A stretch of 64,000 bases of DNA from Dreissena polymorpha (GCF_020536995.1 NC_068359.1:83277940-83341939), one strand, 5' to 3'; counted from the first letter of the stretch, positions 40,034 to 53,252 are shown. Notes: generated by a model from the letters alone, not told the origin. Numbers and translations are program-made.

Positions 40034-42600
40034 AGGTGCAACATCTCTCACGCCCCTAGCATCGCCTTTAGCAGTATTCCATTCTCAACAGGAAAGTGCT
40101 AGAGTCGTTGATCCTGAGGGACAGAAGAACAATTGATTAAAGTTCGAAATAAATAATTGGATTAATGACAATTCTATTATTTGAGCCAGGTCACAGGAAA
40201 AACGCAGTCAAATCAGTATCCAGTTAAATTATTTGTTATTGTCAGAAAAACGCTTTTAAGCAAACAGCTTTCAAGCGACTGCAGGCTGATCTAGATCCAA
40301 ACTGGCCGCAATCGCCTTAATGTCTCTTTTACTGTGACACAGTTCATTTAACTTTAAAATGATAAAAAGTACTAACACTAAGAAATAGTACAAACCAGTA
40401 AAGAGTTTGAAATCAATGTTGAATTTCAGGACAGCTTGGTGATCTGCAAATCCCCGATGAAATGTTGATATCGGGTATCATAGTCATTTAATAAGTCGCA
40501 AAATGCTCGAATACAATTTATAAAGCACAATGTGACTTATATTGATAACTAAAAATACCAGTATGCCAGTTTTGCCGTGTCAAGCTGTTACGATCCAGAA
40601 AGTCATTCATTCACATCGAGTATATATCCTTCGAATTCCAACTATTGTTGTCATAAGCGGAGATTTAGTGAATAAATTATTCATATATCCTAAATGACAG
40701 CTTCTAAATAGCGAAACAAGCCAATTTATGCAGTAAGAAAGTTTTGAATCGAGACTCTCACGGGGGCGGCCATTGTTGAATGTTGAAACACGAACGACAA
40801 CTCTGCTAGGAGAATGTTATCAATGACGAGCAATCTCCTACGCAGTGGCGAATGCAAAAGGGAAGTAACTGAAAAATCGAGTTCTCAATCGGACTAGCTC
40901 GGTCTTTTACATAGGTCGCCATTGTAAAAAAAATTCTACGGTTATGATACCTTGGACGATGCTGTTCGCATCGTCGAAAATTCTATTTTGACTCTGGGAA
41001 ACCCTTTGATGACGTCCGAGATTTTGTAAACACAAAGTACGATTGGTCGGTTTTCATCATTTCTCACAATCTCTTGCACGACGGTTACATTACATTCACC
41101 TCTGTGTTGGGCTCAGAACGGCATTCTATACATAGATGGTGACGTCACTACGTTATTGTCACCTCTATACTTAGACGCATCACATACCTCCATTTGGAGG
41201 CATTTATGACTACGACACAAAGAAGTCCGCGGATGAATGAAGAATTTGCTTTATAAGTAAACATTCATGTTATGATTTAAAAGTTAAGTATTAATTTGTT
41301 CAGTCTTACGGTCTTATGTAAGAATCAAATAAAATTTTCGTTAGTTTTCGCCAATTTCGCTCTTTATTTTTTTTTAAACTGTACTTTCACTTTCGATTGT
41401 ATAACAACATGTATCCTTTATTGACGAAAGTTTGCAATGAAATAGCGTTTTCAAAATCGCTTAAAAAGTTTCAGAAGGTGTGTCTGATGTATGTTTTGAA
41501 TAGACACAATGTCATAGCTATATTGCCGACTAGTATGGGAACAATTTGATATTTCAAGTGGCTCCATTTGCATTGCAAGAGAAGTTCAAATTGACTTGTT
41601 CAGTTTGTTAAATGTTGACACCCTAATTATATATTTTTTCATAAGTGCCTGATAGATTTTTTTTCTTTAAATAATTGAGATCAATGAAAAATTTAGTAAA
41701 AGCACAGCATTGATGTTCTTTCATGGTCATTTTTAGTGGAATAGTATGTTACAATAAAACAAGTATAACTATTGTATTAATGAATTTAGATTTCTGATTA
41801 GGTGTCATCTTTAAATGGGGTAGTAATTTATTATTTGAGATTAGCACATTATATAGTTGACAAATAAATAACACTTTAATGACTTACCATAGTAAAATGA
41901 AGTAGCATAGAATATGTCGCAGGTCATAAAATGTAAAACTGAAATTGAAGAAGCTTTACAAATATTTTACACTGACAACACTGTTGGTTTTCCAAAAAAA
42001 ATATCCTTCCTATCTACCTGCCCTATTTTTGGGGGACAAATTTAAATATTATTAATATCATTGAGTAAAATTATTAAAATATCAATATGTTTTGATTACA
42101 TTAGCTTATTATATTATTATATTATTAATAATGAAATACTTTGCAAGGAAAGTCCAATTCTGTTTTAATTAGTCTTAATTAGCTACTAGTAAAATTGAAA
42201 ATATCAGTGACATCCAATACTTGGATCATATGCGTATGAATGCATATTTTCTTTGACAGTTACATAGTACCCTATTTAATTGGATTAAAAACAACAAATA
42301 ACTATAGTTCCACAACCCAGCCCAAGTTGACTCAAACTGAATTAATTCATCAATTGATCCTATTTAATTACATTAAGAACAACATGTGTAAGCTTTTGAG
42401 AATATCCCATGTATTCCTCTAGTATTCCTCTAGTACACCAACATGCACTTCTTACTTATGATTTACATGCACTCCTTACACAGTTTAACAAAAATAATGA
42501 ATGATTAATCCAAAGAAAACAACAAACAAGCTGCTTCATATAAAAGTTAATTACATAAAATTACATACCGGTAAGCAAAATAATCATTTTGATAATAAAT
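40034..42600. other. No gene seen; CRE palindrome
   Basis: 40740-41200 is GC-richer and holds GGCGGCCATTG and a palindromic TGACGTCA at 41142-41149. CATTCTATACATAGATGG through ACGCATCACAT (41122-41188) recurs at 55383-55444. CAATCTCTTGCACGACGG at 41069 recurs near 45560. It could be a shared element end or promoter-like piece; no gene follows. Confidence 0.4.
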
Positions 42601-42624
42601 CAAGATTATACTTCAACCAAACCA

Positions 42625-42900
42625 TTATAAATTTATTGTGGGGTGGGGGGGGTTAATGTAAGCACTAATAATAAAATGGGGAAAATGTCTGGGTAGGGAA
42701 TATCTTAGGGGGGCGTCCGGAATTCCTGCAAAGGGCGACAGTGTTGTTAATGTGTCTTTAGAAGAAATAACTGAAGGAAAGTACTCATTGGTGTATGCCC
42801 ATCCATAAGCATTTCTGAGCATATCAATTGGAACAGCAGTATTGAGTGCATTTGAAAGAGATATAACTGTTTCATGCATTGCTTTTGATGAAGCCCACAT
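42625..42900 (-). CDS. Unrecognised open frame, possible exon or retro-fragment
   Basis: 91 residues, MWASSKAMHETVISLSNALN... continuing PIDMLRNAYGWAYTNEYFPS and ...KDTLTTLSPFAG. The first ~65 residues have balanced, protein-like composition unlike the repeat-derived frames nearby; the tail is Pro-rich. A CAG occurs before GIPDAP, so a splice boundary is possible there. I recognise no family, and there is no flanking gene context. It may be a fragment of a host gene or of a transposon. Confidence 0.3.
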   Translation of the reverse strand: MWASSKAMHETVISLSNALNTAVPIDMLRNAYGWAYTNEYFPSVISSKDTLTTLSPFAGIPDAPLRYSLPRHFPHFIISAYINPPHPTINL

Positions 42901-43149
42901 GGTCCTTTAATGGTAGCTTTCCTATTAGGGTATATTATACTTATTTTTTACTCTACAATCAAGCTCTTTTGTCATAAAATGAGAAGTTTTATTTTTCAAC
43001 AGGTTTTGTGTTTGAACCTCACAAATTTTATAATACCGAAGTCCCATCATATAATCATCATAACAATCAGCAGCAGCATTATCATATTTATCATAATCAT
43101 CGTTAGCAGCAGCATCATTGCGTTGCATTATCGGAATTCAATACAAATA

Positions 43150-43281
43150 CAAACACAACCATTACAACTCTTACTACTACTACTAATAAATTAATTATCT
43201 ACTACTACAACAAGAACAACAACTACGACTACTACTACTACTACTGATATTTATACTTCTACTACTACTAGTCTACTACTA

Positions 43282-43377
<96 letters not shown>

Positions 43378-43383
43378 TACTAT

Positions 43384-43425
<42 letters not shown>

Positions 43426-43465
43426 CACCACCACAACCACCACCACTACTACTACTACTACTACT
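43150..43465. repeat. ACT/CTA trinucleotide microsatellite with CAC insert
   Basis: Nearly pure ACT units from about 43268, with a CCACCACCA patch at 43415-43446. The poly-Ser frame on the - strand is tract translation. Confidence 0.95.
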
Positions 43466-44555
43466 TGTTACACCAGTACTTGTTGTCCATGGAGACGATA
43501 ATGAGAACTCTCCCAGAGTATTGATCGAACCCATGCCCAGCGGACAACATTCTCTACACCATAGCGACCATGAATTAATATTTGACGCCATGTGCAACAT
43601 AATTCACCTTATTACAAAAAACATGGAGTTCACAAAATGACTGAAAATGCTTTAAAATAAATGCAAATTTGAAATTTGGAACAAAACAACCTAAGCAATA
43701 CATAATAAGAAACACTACATTATTAAAACACTGATACCATGAACATTTTAGTGTGTAACACCTTATGTACATGTACCAGACCTTTTATGTACTGCCGGTA
43801 CTTTGAAACTTTACGTACCACCTACATAAAATATAGGGGTTAGTGTCCATTCATTCATAGCAGTCCTAATGAATTAAGGTCATTCTCTAAACATGATTAT
43901 AAATAAAGTCTAAAGAAGGAAATAATTTGATTTTCTTTACAGTTTGAACATTAAGGTCATTCTCTCTTCTCTTCAAAGTATCACATTTCAATTATACAAT
44001 ATAAAACAAACATTTTAGACTGTATAATCCTTAGTCAGGATAAGATAAGAGACAAATGAATTTTAATAATTTACTTCAATTTCAGGTAAGACTAATAAAT
44101 CATTTATTAAGTACTACATGTACTTGGGCTAATAAATTAAACTAAGACACTCAGTGACACTTAGACAATCTGATAAAAAATAAAATTTATGGCCAATATA
44201 TAAGTCTAAATTCATAAATACTATACACAAAATACATTTCATCAATAAAACACATTCATATTTAATTAGTGTTCTCTATATATTATAAATATGGTACATA
44301 AAGTGTCAGATAGTGGTACATAAAGTGTCGGTACATGAACGGACTGGTTCGTAAGGTGTGACATTCAACATTTTAAAAATCAGTTAACAATATATGGAAT
44401 TCATTGTTTTGCATATACGCAATCAAAGCATATTTATTAAAAATTAAAACACACTGTTCAAGGCTGTATATTTTTATTTATACATGCATCAACTATTCTG
44501 GTTATAAATACATTTTTTAAATTATATATAAACAAGAGCAACACATAATGGGTGC
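43466..44555. other. No gene seen
   Basis: AT-rich; only short frames. Confidence 0.5.
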
Positions 44556-44840
44556 CAAGCTAGGCTGCGGTTCAGTTTTGAATAAATGAAATTTATTTTA
44601 TTTATTTTTAGAGGTTAGTGACCTTGACCTTTGACCGAGTGACCCCAAAATTTGTGTGGTGTGTAGAAATCATCAAGGTACATATACATGTGAGGTTTCA
44701 ATGTTATAGGTGGAAGCACTTTGATTTTAGAGCCGATGAAAAGGTTTTAGCACGACGCGGACGTCTGACAACGAGCTGTCTTTGACAATACCTAGGGTTT
44801 TCCCCGAAAACAGCCGAGCTAAAATTGAGCGTCATATAAA
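44556..44840 (+). repeat. Dispersed repeat with TGACCTTGACC motif
   Basis: AACAAGAGCAACACATAATG... through GAGCTGTCTTTGACAATACC. Contains AGTGACCTTGACCTTTGACC, overlapping nuclear-receptor-like half sites. Related to 36808-37360. Confidence 0.65.
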
Positions 44841-46332
44841 TTAAATGGAAAACATACATTATTATGTCAAGAAAAATAAAGCTGTAAAGATCTCACCTGC
44901 TCGTCTTTGATGTTGCAATTAGCACATTCAGCATTTTCAGTATCTACTAAATAAATACATGAAAGTGCCAAATGTCCAAGATACCATGACGTCCTCCTCA
45001 AAATGTTAGATCCTTCGAACTCCATTTATTTTATCCCTGATTAATCCTCTCACACATTAGGCCTACATGTAAGATTCCTTGTAATGTTCACATCGTTTAT
45101 TTTAAATCGTTTACGTTCTCAAATTTCAGCAGGTATTTAATTATTAATATTTATTTATGATTTAGAATTATTTACTATTTCGAAGATACAGTCGGGTACA
45201 GTCTTGCAACGTGTTTAGTTAGTCTAAGTTACGTGTTTAGTGATTCTTACAAACAAAAGACTGACATGAAAAGTGGCTCCTTTTGAAGCACAAACTGCAT
45301 CCAAACATATATTACAGATGGCCCGGTTTGATGGGGCCTGTTTTTGATAATAATTAATTACCATTTTTCACTTCCGTGTTTATTATGTTTACCAACGCCA
45401 TGATGGAAAAAAGTCCGTTTCCCACAATGCTTAGCGCGCATTCACACAGGTCAGTAAGACCGGTGTGACACAATGCTCAGAACGGACTATTGTTATGAAA
45501 GCGTCTCATTCATGTCATGATCATACCAAGCGTTCATCACTGAGATTACAGTATACTAAACAATCTCTTGCACGACGGCTACATTGCATTCACTGCATTA
45601 AAGAAATCCATCTCATACCATGATATCTTATATCAGTCTTAATTCATTATTATAAAATTGATATGGTTTTTTGTTGTTAAGAAACCAACATACATACACA
45701 CGTCGAAGCAATTCCTAACGTCACTCAATAAACATTATGTTCAATTATTTACATATGTAAAGTGCGTGGAATGATTCCATCTGAGTAAATGGGCAATAAA
45801 ATAGTTCCAAAGAGTTGCATTAAAACTCGCAAGTATTTGCACGATTTATCGTACATTTAAGTCATATTTCTTAATTTAATGCATGCGATCTTAAATATCC
45901 GATCAAATATACATTGAATGCGTTTGTTCGGTTTAAGCTATTTTATAGACAAAATGGCGTGCTGAGCCTTTCGCAGAGTTGTATGTGAGAGCAAGGAACG
46001 ACAACTCTGCGTGGAGATTGCATTTATCACTCACCTTTTTACGGAGATCCTCGGGAAATTCCGCCCAACCAATAAAAAGAACGCATGCGAACACATTGCT
46101 TTATCGAATGACGTCAGAGGATTCCCACACTTCCTTCACAAATTAAACCTCTTAGTTGTTTACTTAATCATCGGAGTGAAAAACACTTTTGATGGTGTGC
46201 GAATGACTATAAAATGTATTGTTATCGATTCATTAATGTTTATTGAACGGGAAATAACAGTTTAAATTACGAACAGTATTGTAATCGTTGTGTTTCTGCT
46301 GTTTGAAACGATCGGAAAATGAAGCTTTATTG
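44841..46332. other. No gene seen
   Basis: A small hairpin GCAGAGTTGT...ACAACTCTGC lies at 45973-46008. The frame at 46011-46265 is unsupported. Confidence 0.45.
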
Positions 46333-46612
46333 GACATATTTGTGGCCGACCAAATTTTTTTCATGGAGTTTCACCTTCTAAGGGCTGGTATCGAAATACT
46401 GCTGGATCAATGGTACTGATGTTGATTTTTTCTGATAAATTATTTTATTAGCTTTCGAAAACAACCTGTGTGTAGTTGATTCGTTTGTTCGAGTAACATG
46501 GTTTACAGTAAAGATGGTGTAGTTTTTCGGCAAATGAAGTTGCTCTCCATGTTTCTATTATAGAATATATACAAAAAAATACGGGATTACCTCCTGTGAA
46601 TATGATTAGCTC
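46333..46612 (-). repeat. Dispersed ~290-bp repeat, copy 2
   Basis: Reverse-complement partner of 35766-36061. Confidence 0.75.
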
Positions 46613-46742
46613 TTTTTGTATTCCAGTTTTAATTTTTGTATTTTTTGTGAATATAATATTAATGTTTTCACAACCTACGCAACTAAGCACTAAATACAAT
46701 TATTAACACGATTGCTTCAGTACTTTCAACTAAAATGCCACA

Positions 46743-47145
46743 CAATCATCGCGACGTCGAATCAAAATCCCATCGAGGACGCATCAGAATCGCATCGAGG
46801 ACGTATCAGAATAACGCGAGGACTTACCAAAATCACCTCGATAACGTCGTCAAAATAACCACAAATAATAACCGCGATTACGCATCAGAAAATATCGAGA
46901 ACGCATCAGAATAAAATAGAGAACTCATCACAATCGACGCGATGACGCATCAGAATCACCGCTAGGACGCATCAGAATCACCGCAACGATGCATTAGAAC
47001 TGACGCGAAGACGTTACAAAATCAACGCGGGGGCGTAAAATAAAAAAATCGAGGACGCATCAAATTTACTTGAGAATGCCGTTTTAACACCACATGGACG
47101 CCGTCAAAGCACATCGAGGACGCATAAGGATTTCTCAAAGACGCC
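46743..47145. repeat. Degenerate minisatellite, ~22-bp unit GAGGACGCATCAGAATC
   Basis: About 18 diverged units of CG-containing sequence (ATCGAGGACGCATCAGAATC and variants such as GCGATGACGCATCAGAATC), in an otherwise AT-rich tract. No frame stays open throughout. Confidence 0.8.
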
Positions 47146-47149
47146 GTAT

Positions 47150-47957
47150 AAATTACACATGCATCAAGCCCCGTCTTCCGATAGCGCGGTTGATATTAGT
47201 GTCGCCGTGTTTTTTAATTTTCTATTTAGATATACATTTATTCGATTAAATTTTTTAGTACTTTTCAACTGTGAAGAGAATGGAAATCTATGCAAGCTAA
47301 ATGTATCACTGTAAATGAACGACATAATATTTAGTATGTGTTTTTGCTACTATACATGTCAAATTATAAGCTCAAGACGCACTTCAGATATCTAATAATT
47401 TTAAACATAGTTCATAACCAATAAGAAGTAAAATATTAAGAACAATACCATTTTAGAAGATTAGAAGGATCGTTTTCGCCTTTCTCGAACCAAGTTGTTG
47501 TTGTTTAGCAATACAGTCGATTCTGCCAGCTAGTGTAGCAGCGCGTTTTTGTTTTGCGCGTCAAATTTTCCGATGGAAACTAAAATTGCACTTGTTGTAT
47601 GTATAAGAATGAAGACGCGAGTTCCCAAGACCAGGCCTCATTACAGACAACTTTTTATTTACATTAAAAAATAAACATTTACTTGACAACGGAAAATAAA
47701 TATTTTGAGTGACATCGATGATGGAAGTGAAAACTTGATTCTAACAAATCTCGTTGTAATATTGTTGGCATCGATTCCCGTTTCGATATCGAGTTTTGTT
47801 TCATAACACGAATTGAAAAAAAATGATGACAAACAAATAACAGTATGTCGATTTAAATCGAAAATCAATTACAGAAAGCTTGTGAAAATTGGGTCTGTGT
47901 ATTTAGGCTTCTATACCGAACTCAAGTATAAAATAGCGGAAGTAGACGCCTACGCAA
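47150..47957. other. No gene seen
   Basis: AT-rich; short unsupported frames. Confidence 0.5.
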
Positions 47958-48013
47958 ATACATACATTATACCTTTAATTACTCGCATTCTTTAAGTTTG
48001 TTTTCATTTTTAA

Positions 48014-48493
48014 AGCCTCTATAACGCACAATCAACGAAAATTTCGTTAAGTATTTCGTAAAATAAAGTTAAACAATTAAAAATCAGTGTTCCTTATGAC
48101 AATTGCCGAAATTTAAACGCAAGATGTATTCTGGTAAAAAAGATGTTTGTAGATGCAAAATGCTCGTTTTTATTATTGTTTTGCATATTTAATTCCATTT
48201 GTATTTCCCGCAACGATATCTATTCATACGACACATGAACACTATCATGGTACCATTTTAGTGTTCGTGTGTCGTATGAATAGATATATTCGCGGGAAAT
48301 TAACATGGACTTAATTGTGTCACAAATAAATTCAAAAGAGCATTGTGTATCTACAAAAAATCTATGTAATCATACCACATCTAGCGTTGAACTTGTGGCT
48401 ATTGCTCTAAGGAACACTGATTGATTAGGTGTTAACTTTTATTTTACGAAATACTTTACGAAATTTTCGTTGATTTTGAGCGTTATAGAGGCT
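48014..48493. mobile_element. 480-bp foldback element with TTAA target duplication
   Basis: Near-complete inverted repeat: AGCCTCTATAACGC... at left, ...GCGTTATAGAGGCT at right, with tightly matched inner arms (GATATCTATTCATACGACAC mirrored) around a ~16-bp loop at about 48244-48259. TTAA at 48010-48013 and 48494-48497. The empty site in the paralogous segment is TTAA 16912-16915. No coding content. Confidence 0.9.
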
Positions 48494-48867
48494 TTAAGAT
48501 ATATTTTCCGGCAAATACCTTATGGTTATCTTTTTTGTCAAAGATGTCATATGAGAATGTATATGCGCTTGTTTATCCATGTCCATCCCTTTCACATACA
48601 ATTCAAATACGAAGCTATGCGTTTTGCTGTAAACATAGTAATTAATCAGTCAGCATGAGTAACTTCAAGTATCTGTCTGAGAGTAAACATGACACTCGAA
48701 ATTACTTGAGAACGCCATATAAGTCACAATGGCATACACGTATACTTAGATGACATGTTCAGGTATATTACTTTGAGAAGGGAGATTGAGCACGTGCGTC
48801 TGTGCACGTCCTCACGCGTGCTTAGGCTGTTGAAAAGCAAATAAAAAAATGGATATACGATGTATAT

Positions 48868-49093
48868 GGGCGTTACTGTGTGAAAAGGGGTTTTAATGCA
48901 TGTGCGTAAAAAGTTGTTGCAGATTAGCCTGTTCAGTCCGCACAGGCTCCTCAGGGACGACAATATCCGCCTCAACTGGATTTTTAAAAGGATATACATT
49001 TTATAAACAAAACAATATCATAAAAGCGGAAAGTGTCGTCCCTGACACATGCATTAAACGCCCTTTTCACAGAACATGTCCCTTATATAAAAT
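48868..49093. mobile_element. Palindromic MITE copy
   Basis: ATGGGCGTTACTGTGTGAAA... to ...CCTTTTCACAGAACATGTCCC. Positional equivalent of 17322-17539. Confidence 0.8.
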
Positions 49094-49289
49094 CTCTTAA
49101 AGATATTATACTACTGTTGAACTAGTGTTTATACTGGTAATACTTGGCGTATGAGGCTTATAATTATTTACATGTTGTAAATAAAGGATGGTCCCACAGA
49201 CTAGCTGGAACTTACATGAATTTTCAAGTATTTTTAACAGTTCCGTTTTACCAATTTTTAATGGATGATAAAAGTATTGTACATATCCA

Positions 49290-49520
49290 TTAAATAGAGA
49301 TTATACGATTTTTATATGTGTTAAATTGTTATATATTGAAAAAAATATGTTACAATAACACAAAATAGGCAAGAAAAAATATACATTGAAGAAAGATTTC
49401 ATAAAATACAGCAAAGACAAATTAATGCCCCGAGCGATTGTGACGAAGATATTTCGTACATATTTTCCTACAATAACCGAAGCATTCGTCTATCTATTAG
49501 GATCAGTGTTCGCGTGTCGT
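49290..49520. repeat. Duplicated segment D, copy 3 (partial)
   Basis: AATAGAGATTATACGATTTT... to ...GTGTTCGCGTGTCGTC. The similarity then stops; no tRNA follows. Confidence 0.7.
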
Positions 49521-50388
49521 CACTCTGGATCAGCAGACGATTTATTTCATAAATCAATCTCTGGGTTAATGGTCGCCATCTTTCGAACTACTTTCAAAAG
49601 TACAACAACAACAATAACAGTAGGAGACAATTTTAATTGCGAAAAGTTGAAAAATTGAGTACATGTGTCACGGTTGTTGAGTGGAATAGTGTTATTTTCA
49701 ACTGTGTACGAAGCATTTGAACTGGTAGTGGAATAACCGAATTGTTGGTGGAAATGGAATTTAGAAATATATCTAGTAATTCATCATCGTGTAGAATTAT
49801 CATCAGCATCATTTCTGTGGAACATTGCCATATTGAAAAAACAAGTGTTTCATAGCTATGGTGCTTTTGACATAGTTCACTAACCATCAAGACTGAAATG
49901 ATTCATGCACACAGGTAAAGTAAATAATTGAATTTGTGCAGAATGTTTATTTTTTACAAATTATTATTTAATTTGACCAATTTAGTTTAGATAGATTGCA
50001 CTGAAACTCAAAGTCTAAAGCTCAGTAAGACACTTAAGCCAGTTTTCTGAGAAGAAACAATACTTGTTCAGAGTATAGCAGGCTCATGCGGCCTCTGGTT
50101 TATTTATTTTGCCTCGGCCTTTAACCTGGGTCGCTTTGATTTTAGGTGTTTAGCCCCCATATCAACAAGGCTCTCGACCTTATATGTAGTTATTCATATT
50201 GTTTAAAGATTTTGAGAACCCTCACTCGGTGCCAGTGGGGATAAAACAGGGACCTTCTTATAGCTAGATGAATGCATCAAATATGCCAGCAACACTGTAT
50301 AATCAATAACTTTATAATTGATGATTCTGTTCTTTTAACTACATGTTTGTACATTACTAATTTACCAAAACAATGTGAAACACATTTT
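49521..50388. other. No gene seen
   Basis: Short unsupported frames only (49386-49658, 49633-49890). Confidence 0.5.
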
Positions 50389-50680
50389 TATGCCCCCAAA
50401 GGAGGGCATATAGTGATCGCACTGTCCGTCTGTCTATCCGTCACACTTTGCATTTAGGTTTCGAAAAGATGCTCATAACTTCTATGTCGCTTCAGATGTA
50501 ACATTCATATTTGATATGCATGTGTATATGGACAAGGCCTTCCCATACACACACAAATTTTGACCCCTTTGACCTTGAACTTAGGGTCAGCGTTTAGGTT
50601 TTGAAAAATGCTCATAACTTCTATTAAAGCGTTTATCGGGGGCGTATGTCATCCTACGGAGACAGCTCTTGTTTTTGCTA
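50389..50680 (-). repeat. Dispersed repeat (ACAAGAGCTGT family), inverted copy
   Basis: Read on the - strand it begins AAACAAGAGCTGTCTCCG and ends CTTTGGGGGCATAAAAA, the same ends as 36808-37360. Contains CTTTGACCTTGAACTTAGGG. Confidence 0.7.
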
Positions 50681-50784
50681 CTGTCCTCTGCACAAACCAT
50701 GATATATCTGCATATATGCATCCAACCAAATCAGTAAAACTATTTGTCACTTAATTACAATAAACTTATTGCATGTTAACTTTT

Positions 50785-50789
<5 letters not shown>

Positions 50790-50852
<63 letters not shown>
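50790..50852. repeat. (TA)n microsatellite
   Basis: About 31 uninterrupted TA units. Confidence 0.98.
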
Positions 50853-50853
<1 letters not shown>

Positions 50854-52060
50854 CAGATCTTGAAAAAAACACACATCAAACTTCAAATTGTTTTAGTAAA
50901 TTATAGGCTTTAATTGGTATTGTGACATTGACACCACTCATGCATGCGACTTTACAATTATACAACTATGGGACACATTATTTATGAGAAATTCCAATAC
51001 ATCAACATATCGTCTCAGATTTAAGGCAGATAATCTGGTGCTTTTTTGCTGCCATTTTTACTATTACACATTTTTTCATTTTATGTCATGATGTATTGAT
51101 CTTGTTTCTAAATTAACCAAGCAATCATGTTAAACTTTTGAAGAAAGATGTTGTCTGATAAATATAGAAAATAATCACTACAAAGTGAACAAAATTCAGT
51201 TGAATACTGTGACCAACGAAGATTTGCCAAAGAGCAATTCAGATCATGATTTAAATTAAATACAAGTAATATGAAAGTCTGCCTATTGCATCCCAGTTAA
51301 GACTTATTTGTCAAATCTTCACATTAATTTTCCCTTAGCCATGTAGAATTGGGGACTAAATACCATCAAGTCATGTAAAAAGGAGCATGGTATAGCACGC
51401 TATTGATCTCTTGAGCTTTCACATGAATTTTACGGGTAATTTTCATACAACAAATGATATTATATAGTGTAATGATAAAGCATTATGAGCACAAATTATA
51501 TCTCTTATTAGTTGTGCAAAAATCATTTAAGTGTCACATTTCAAAAGAAAATTTATATAAAAAGGTATTATTAATTGTTAAAACGTTATAAAAGGTTATT
51601 TCAATACACTAAAGCATTTAATTACAAGAACAAGTGCATTTTATGTCCATTACAATACATGTTACAGTATTGGCATTGTATTTATCTGCATTTGATGTGC
51701 ATTTAATACACTTAAAAATGCAGACAAGACACACTTCTAACAGAAACAAATGCATTTTTTTCTGCATTTTTCCAGCATTAATACTCTTCAAGTGTATTTT
51801 TTATCATCCCAAATACACTTTACCAGGAAAAAGGTATGTTAAAATGAATTTTTAGTTTGTTTTAAGTATATTTTCAAATGCATTAAGACACTCTGTTTTT
51901 TTGCAAAAAAATGTTGAACAAAAACTTGAAAATATTTAATATACTAAAGTGTAGTTATAATTAAAGTTTTGTATGAGCATCAAAAACAGTGTCAGTGAAA
52001 TAGACACTTGCATATAAAAACTGATTTTACATCAAAACTAAATGTTTAATTTGATTTTTA
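50853..52060. other. No gene seen
   Basis: AT-rich. Near 51630-51830 the spaced words TGCATTT and TACACTT recur, giving a spurious frame at 51634-51855. Confidence 0.5.
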
Positions 52061-53252
52061 GCTCCACTGACCATAGGTCCTGTGTCCATCGTGCGTCCGT
52101 GCATTAACTTTTCCTTTAAACATCTTCTTCTCCTAAACTACTGGTCTAATTCTGATGAAATTTCTTAGGAATGTTCCTGGGGTAAACCTCTTTCAAATTT
52201 GTTCAAAATATGCCCCTGGGGTCAAATTTGACTCTGCCCTGGGGGTCACAAAATTGAAAATTTGAATATAAGGCCTATTTTGTGAAAACTTTCAAAATCT
52301 CCCGTCCATAACCATTGGGCCTAGGGCTATCAAATTTGGTATGTAGAGACATCTAATAGTCCTCTACCAAATTTGTTCAAATAATGCCCCTGGGGTCAAA
52401 TTTTACCCTGCCCCGGGGGTCATAAAATTGAACATATGCTTATATAGGGTATATTTTGTGAAAACTTTACAAATCTTCTCGTCCATAATCATTGGGCCTC
52501 GGGCTACCAAATTTGGTATGTAGTGGCATGTAATAGTTCTCTACCAAGTTTAATCAAATTATGCCTCTTGGGTCAAATTTGACCCTGCCCGGGGTCACAA
52601 AACTGAACATACGCTTATATGGGGCCTATTTTGTGAAAACTTTAAAAATCTTGTTGTCCATAACCATTGGGCCTAGGGCTACCAAATTTGGTATGTAGTG
52701 ACATCTAATAAACCTCTACCAAATTTGTTCAAATAATGCCTCTGGGGTCAACTTTGACCCTGCCCCGGGGGTCACAAAATTGAATAAACGCTTATAAAGC
52801 GCCTATTTTGTGAAATCTTTAAAAATCTTCTTGTCGAAAACCATTTGGACTATGGCTACGAAATTTGGTATGCAGTAACATCTTATAGTCCTCTACCAAG
52901 TTTGTTCAAATTATGCCCTTTGGGTCAAATTTGATCCTGACCCGCAGGTCACAAAATTGAACATTATATACCCTTATATCTTGCTTATTTTGTGAAAACT
53001 TTAAAAATATTCTTGTCCTTAACTCTAGGACCTAGGGCTACCACATTTTGTATGTAGTGAGATATAGTAGTCCTCTACAAAGTTTGCTCAAATTATGCCC
53101 CTGGGGTTAAATTTGACCCAGCCCAGAAGGTCACAAAAGTGTACTTGTGCTTAAATAGGGCCTATATTTAAGTAATTGCACATGCAGAGAAATTTGTTTC
53201 AGCCTTTTTTTTCAGCAGTGGAGCGATACAGGGCCATCATGGCCCTCTTGTT
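52061..53252. repeat. Dispersed repeat containing a 177-bp tandem array
   Basis: About five units (landmark CCATTGGGCCTAGGGCTACC at about 52312, 52489, 52664, 52841, 53021; spacing 175-180). Each contains TGCCCCTGGGGTCAAATTTG and TATTTTGTGAAAACTTT. The outer ends TTTTTAGCTCCACTG and, inverted, CAGTGGAGC give the whole block inverted-repeat-like limits. Similar array repeats are common in bivalves (recollection). Non-coding. Confidence 0.85.

Larger units (their letters stand above)
47958..49290. repeat. Duplicated segment C, copy 2
   Basis: Matches 16868-17650 apart from the 480-bp foldback inserted at 48014 and a ~70-bp extra piece near 49190. Non-coding. Confidence 0.75.

Noticed and set aside
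43268-43600. Poly-Ser/Gly frame
   Set aside because: Translation of the ACT/CAC microsatellite.
52312-53150. Possible CRISPR-like array
   Set aside because: Units are 177 bp, contiguous and diverged, with no short constant repeat separated by unique spacers; eukaryotic context.
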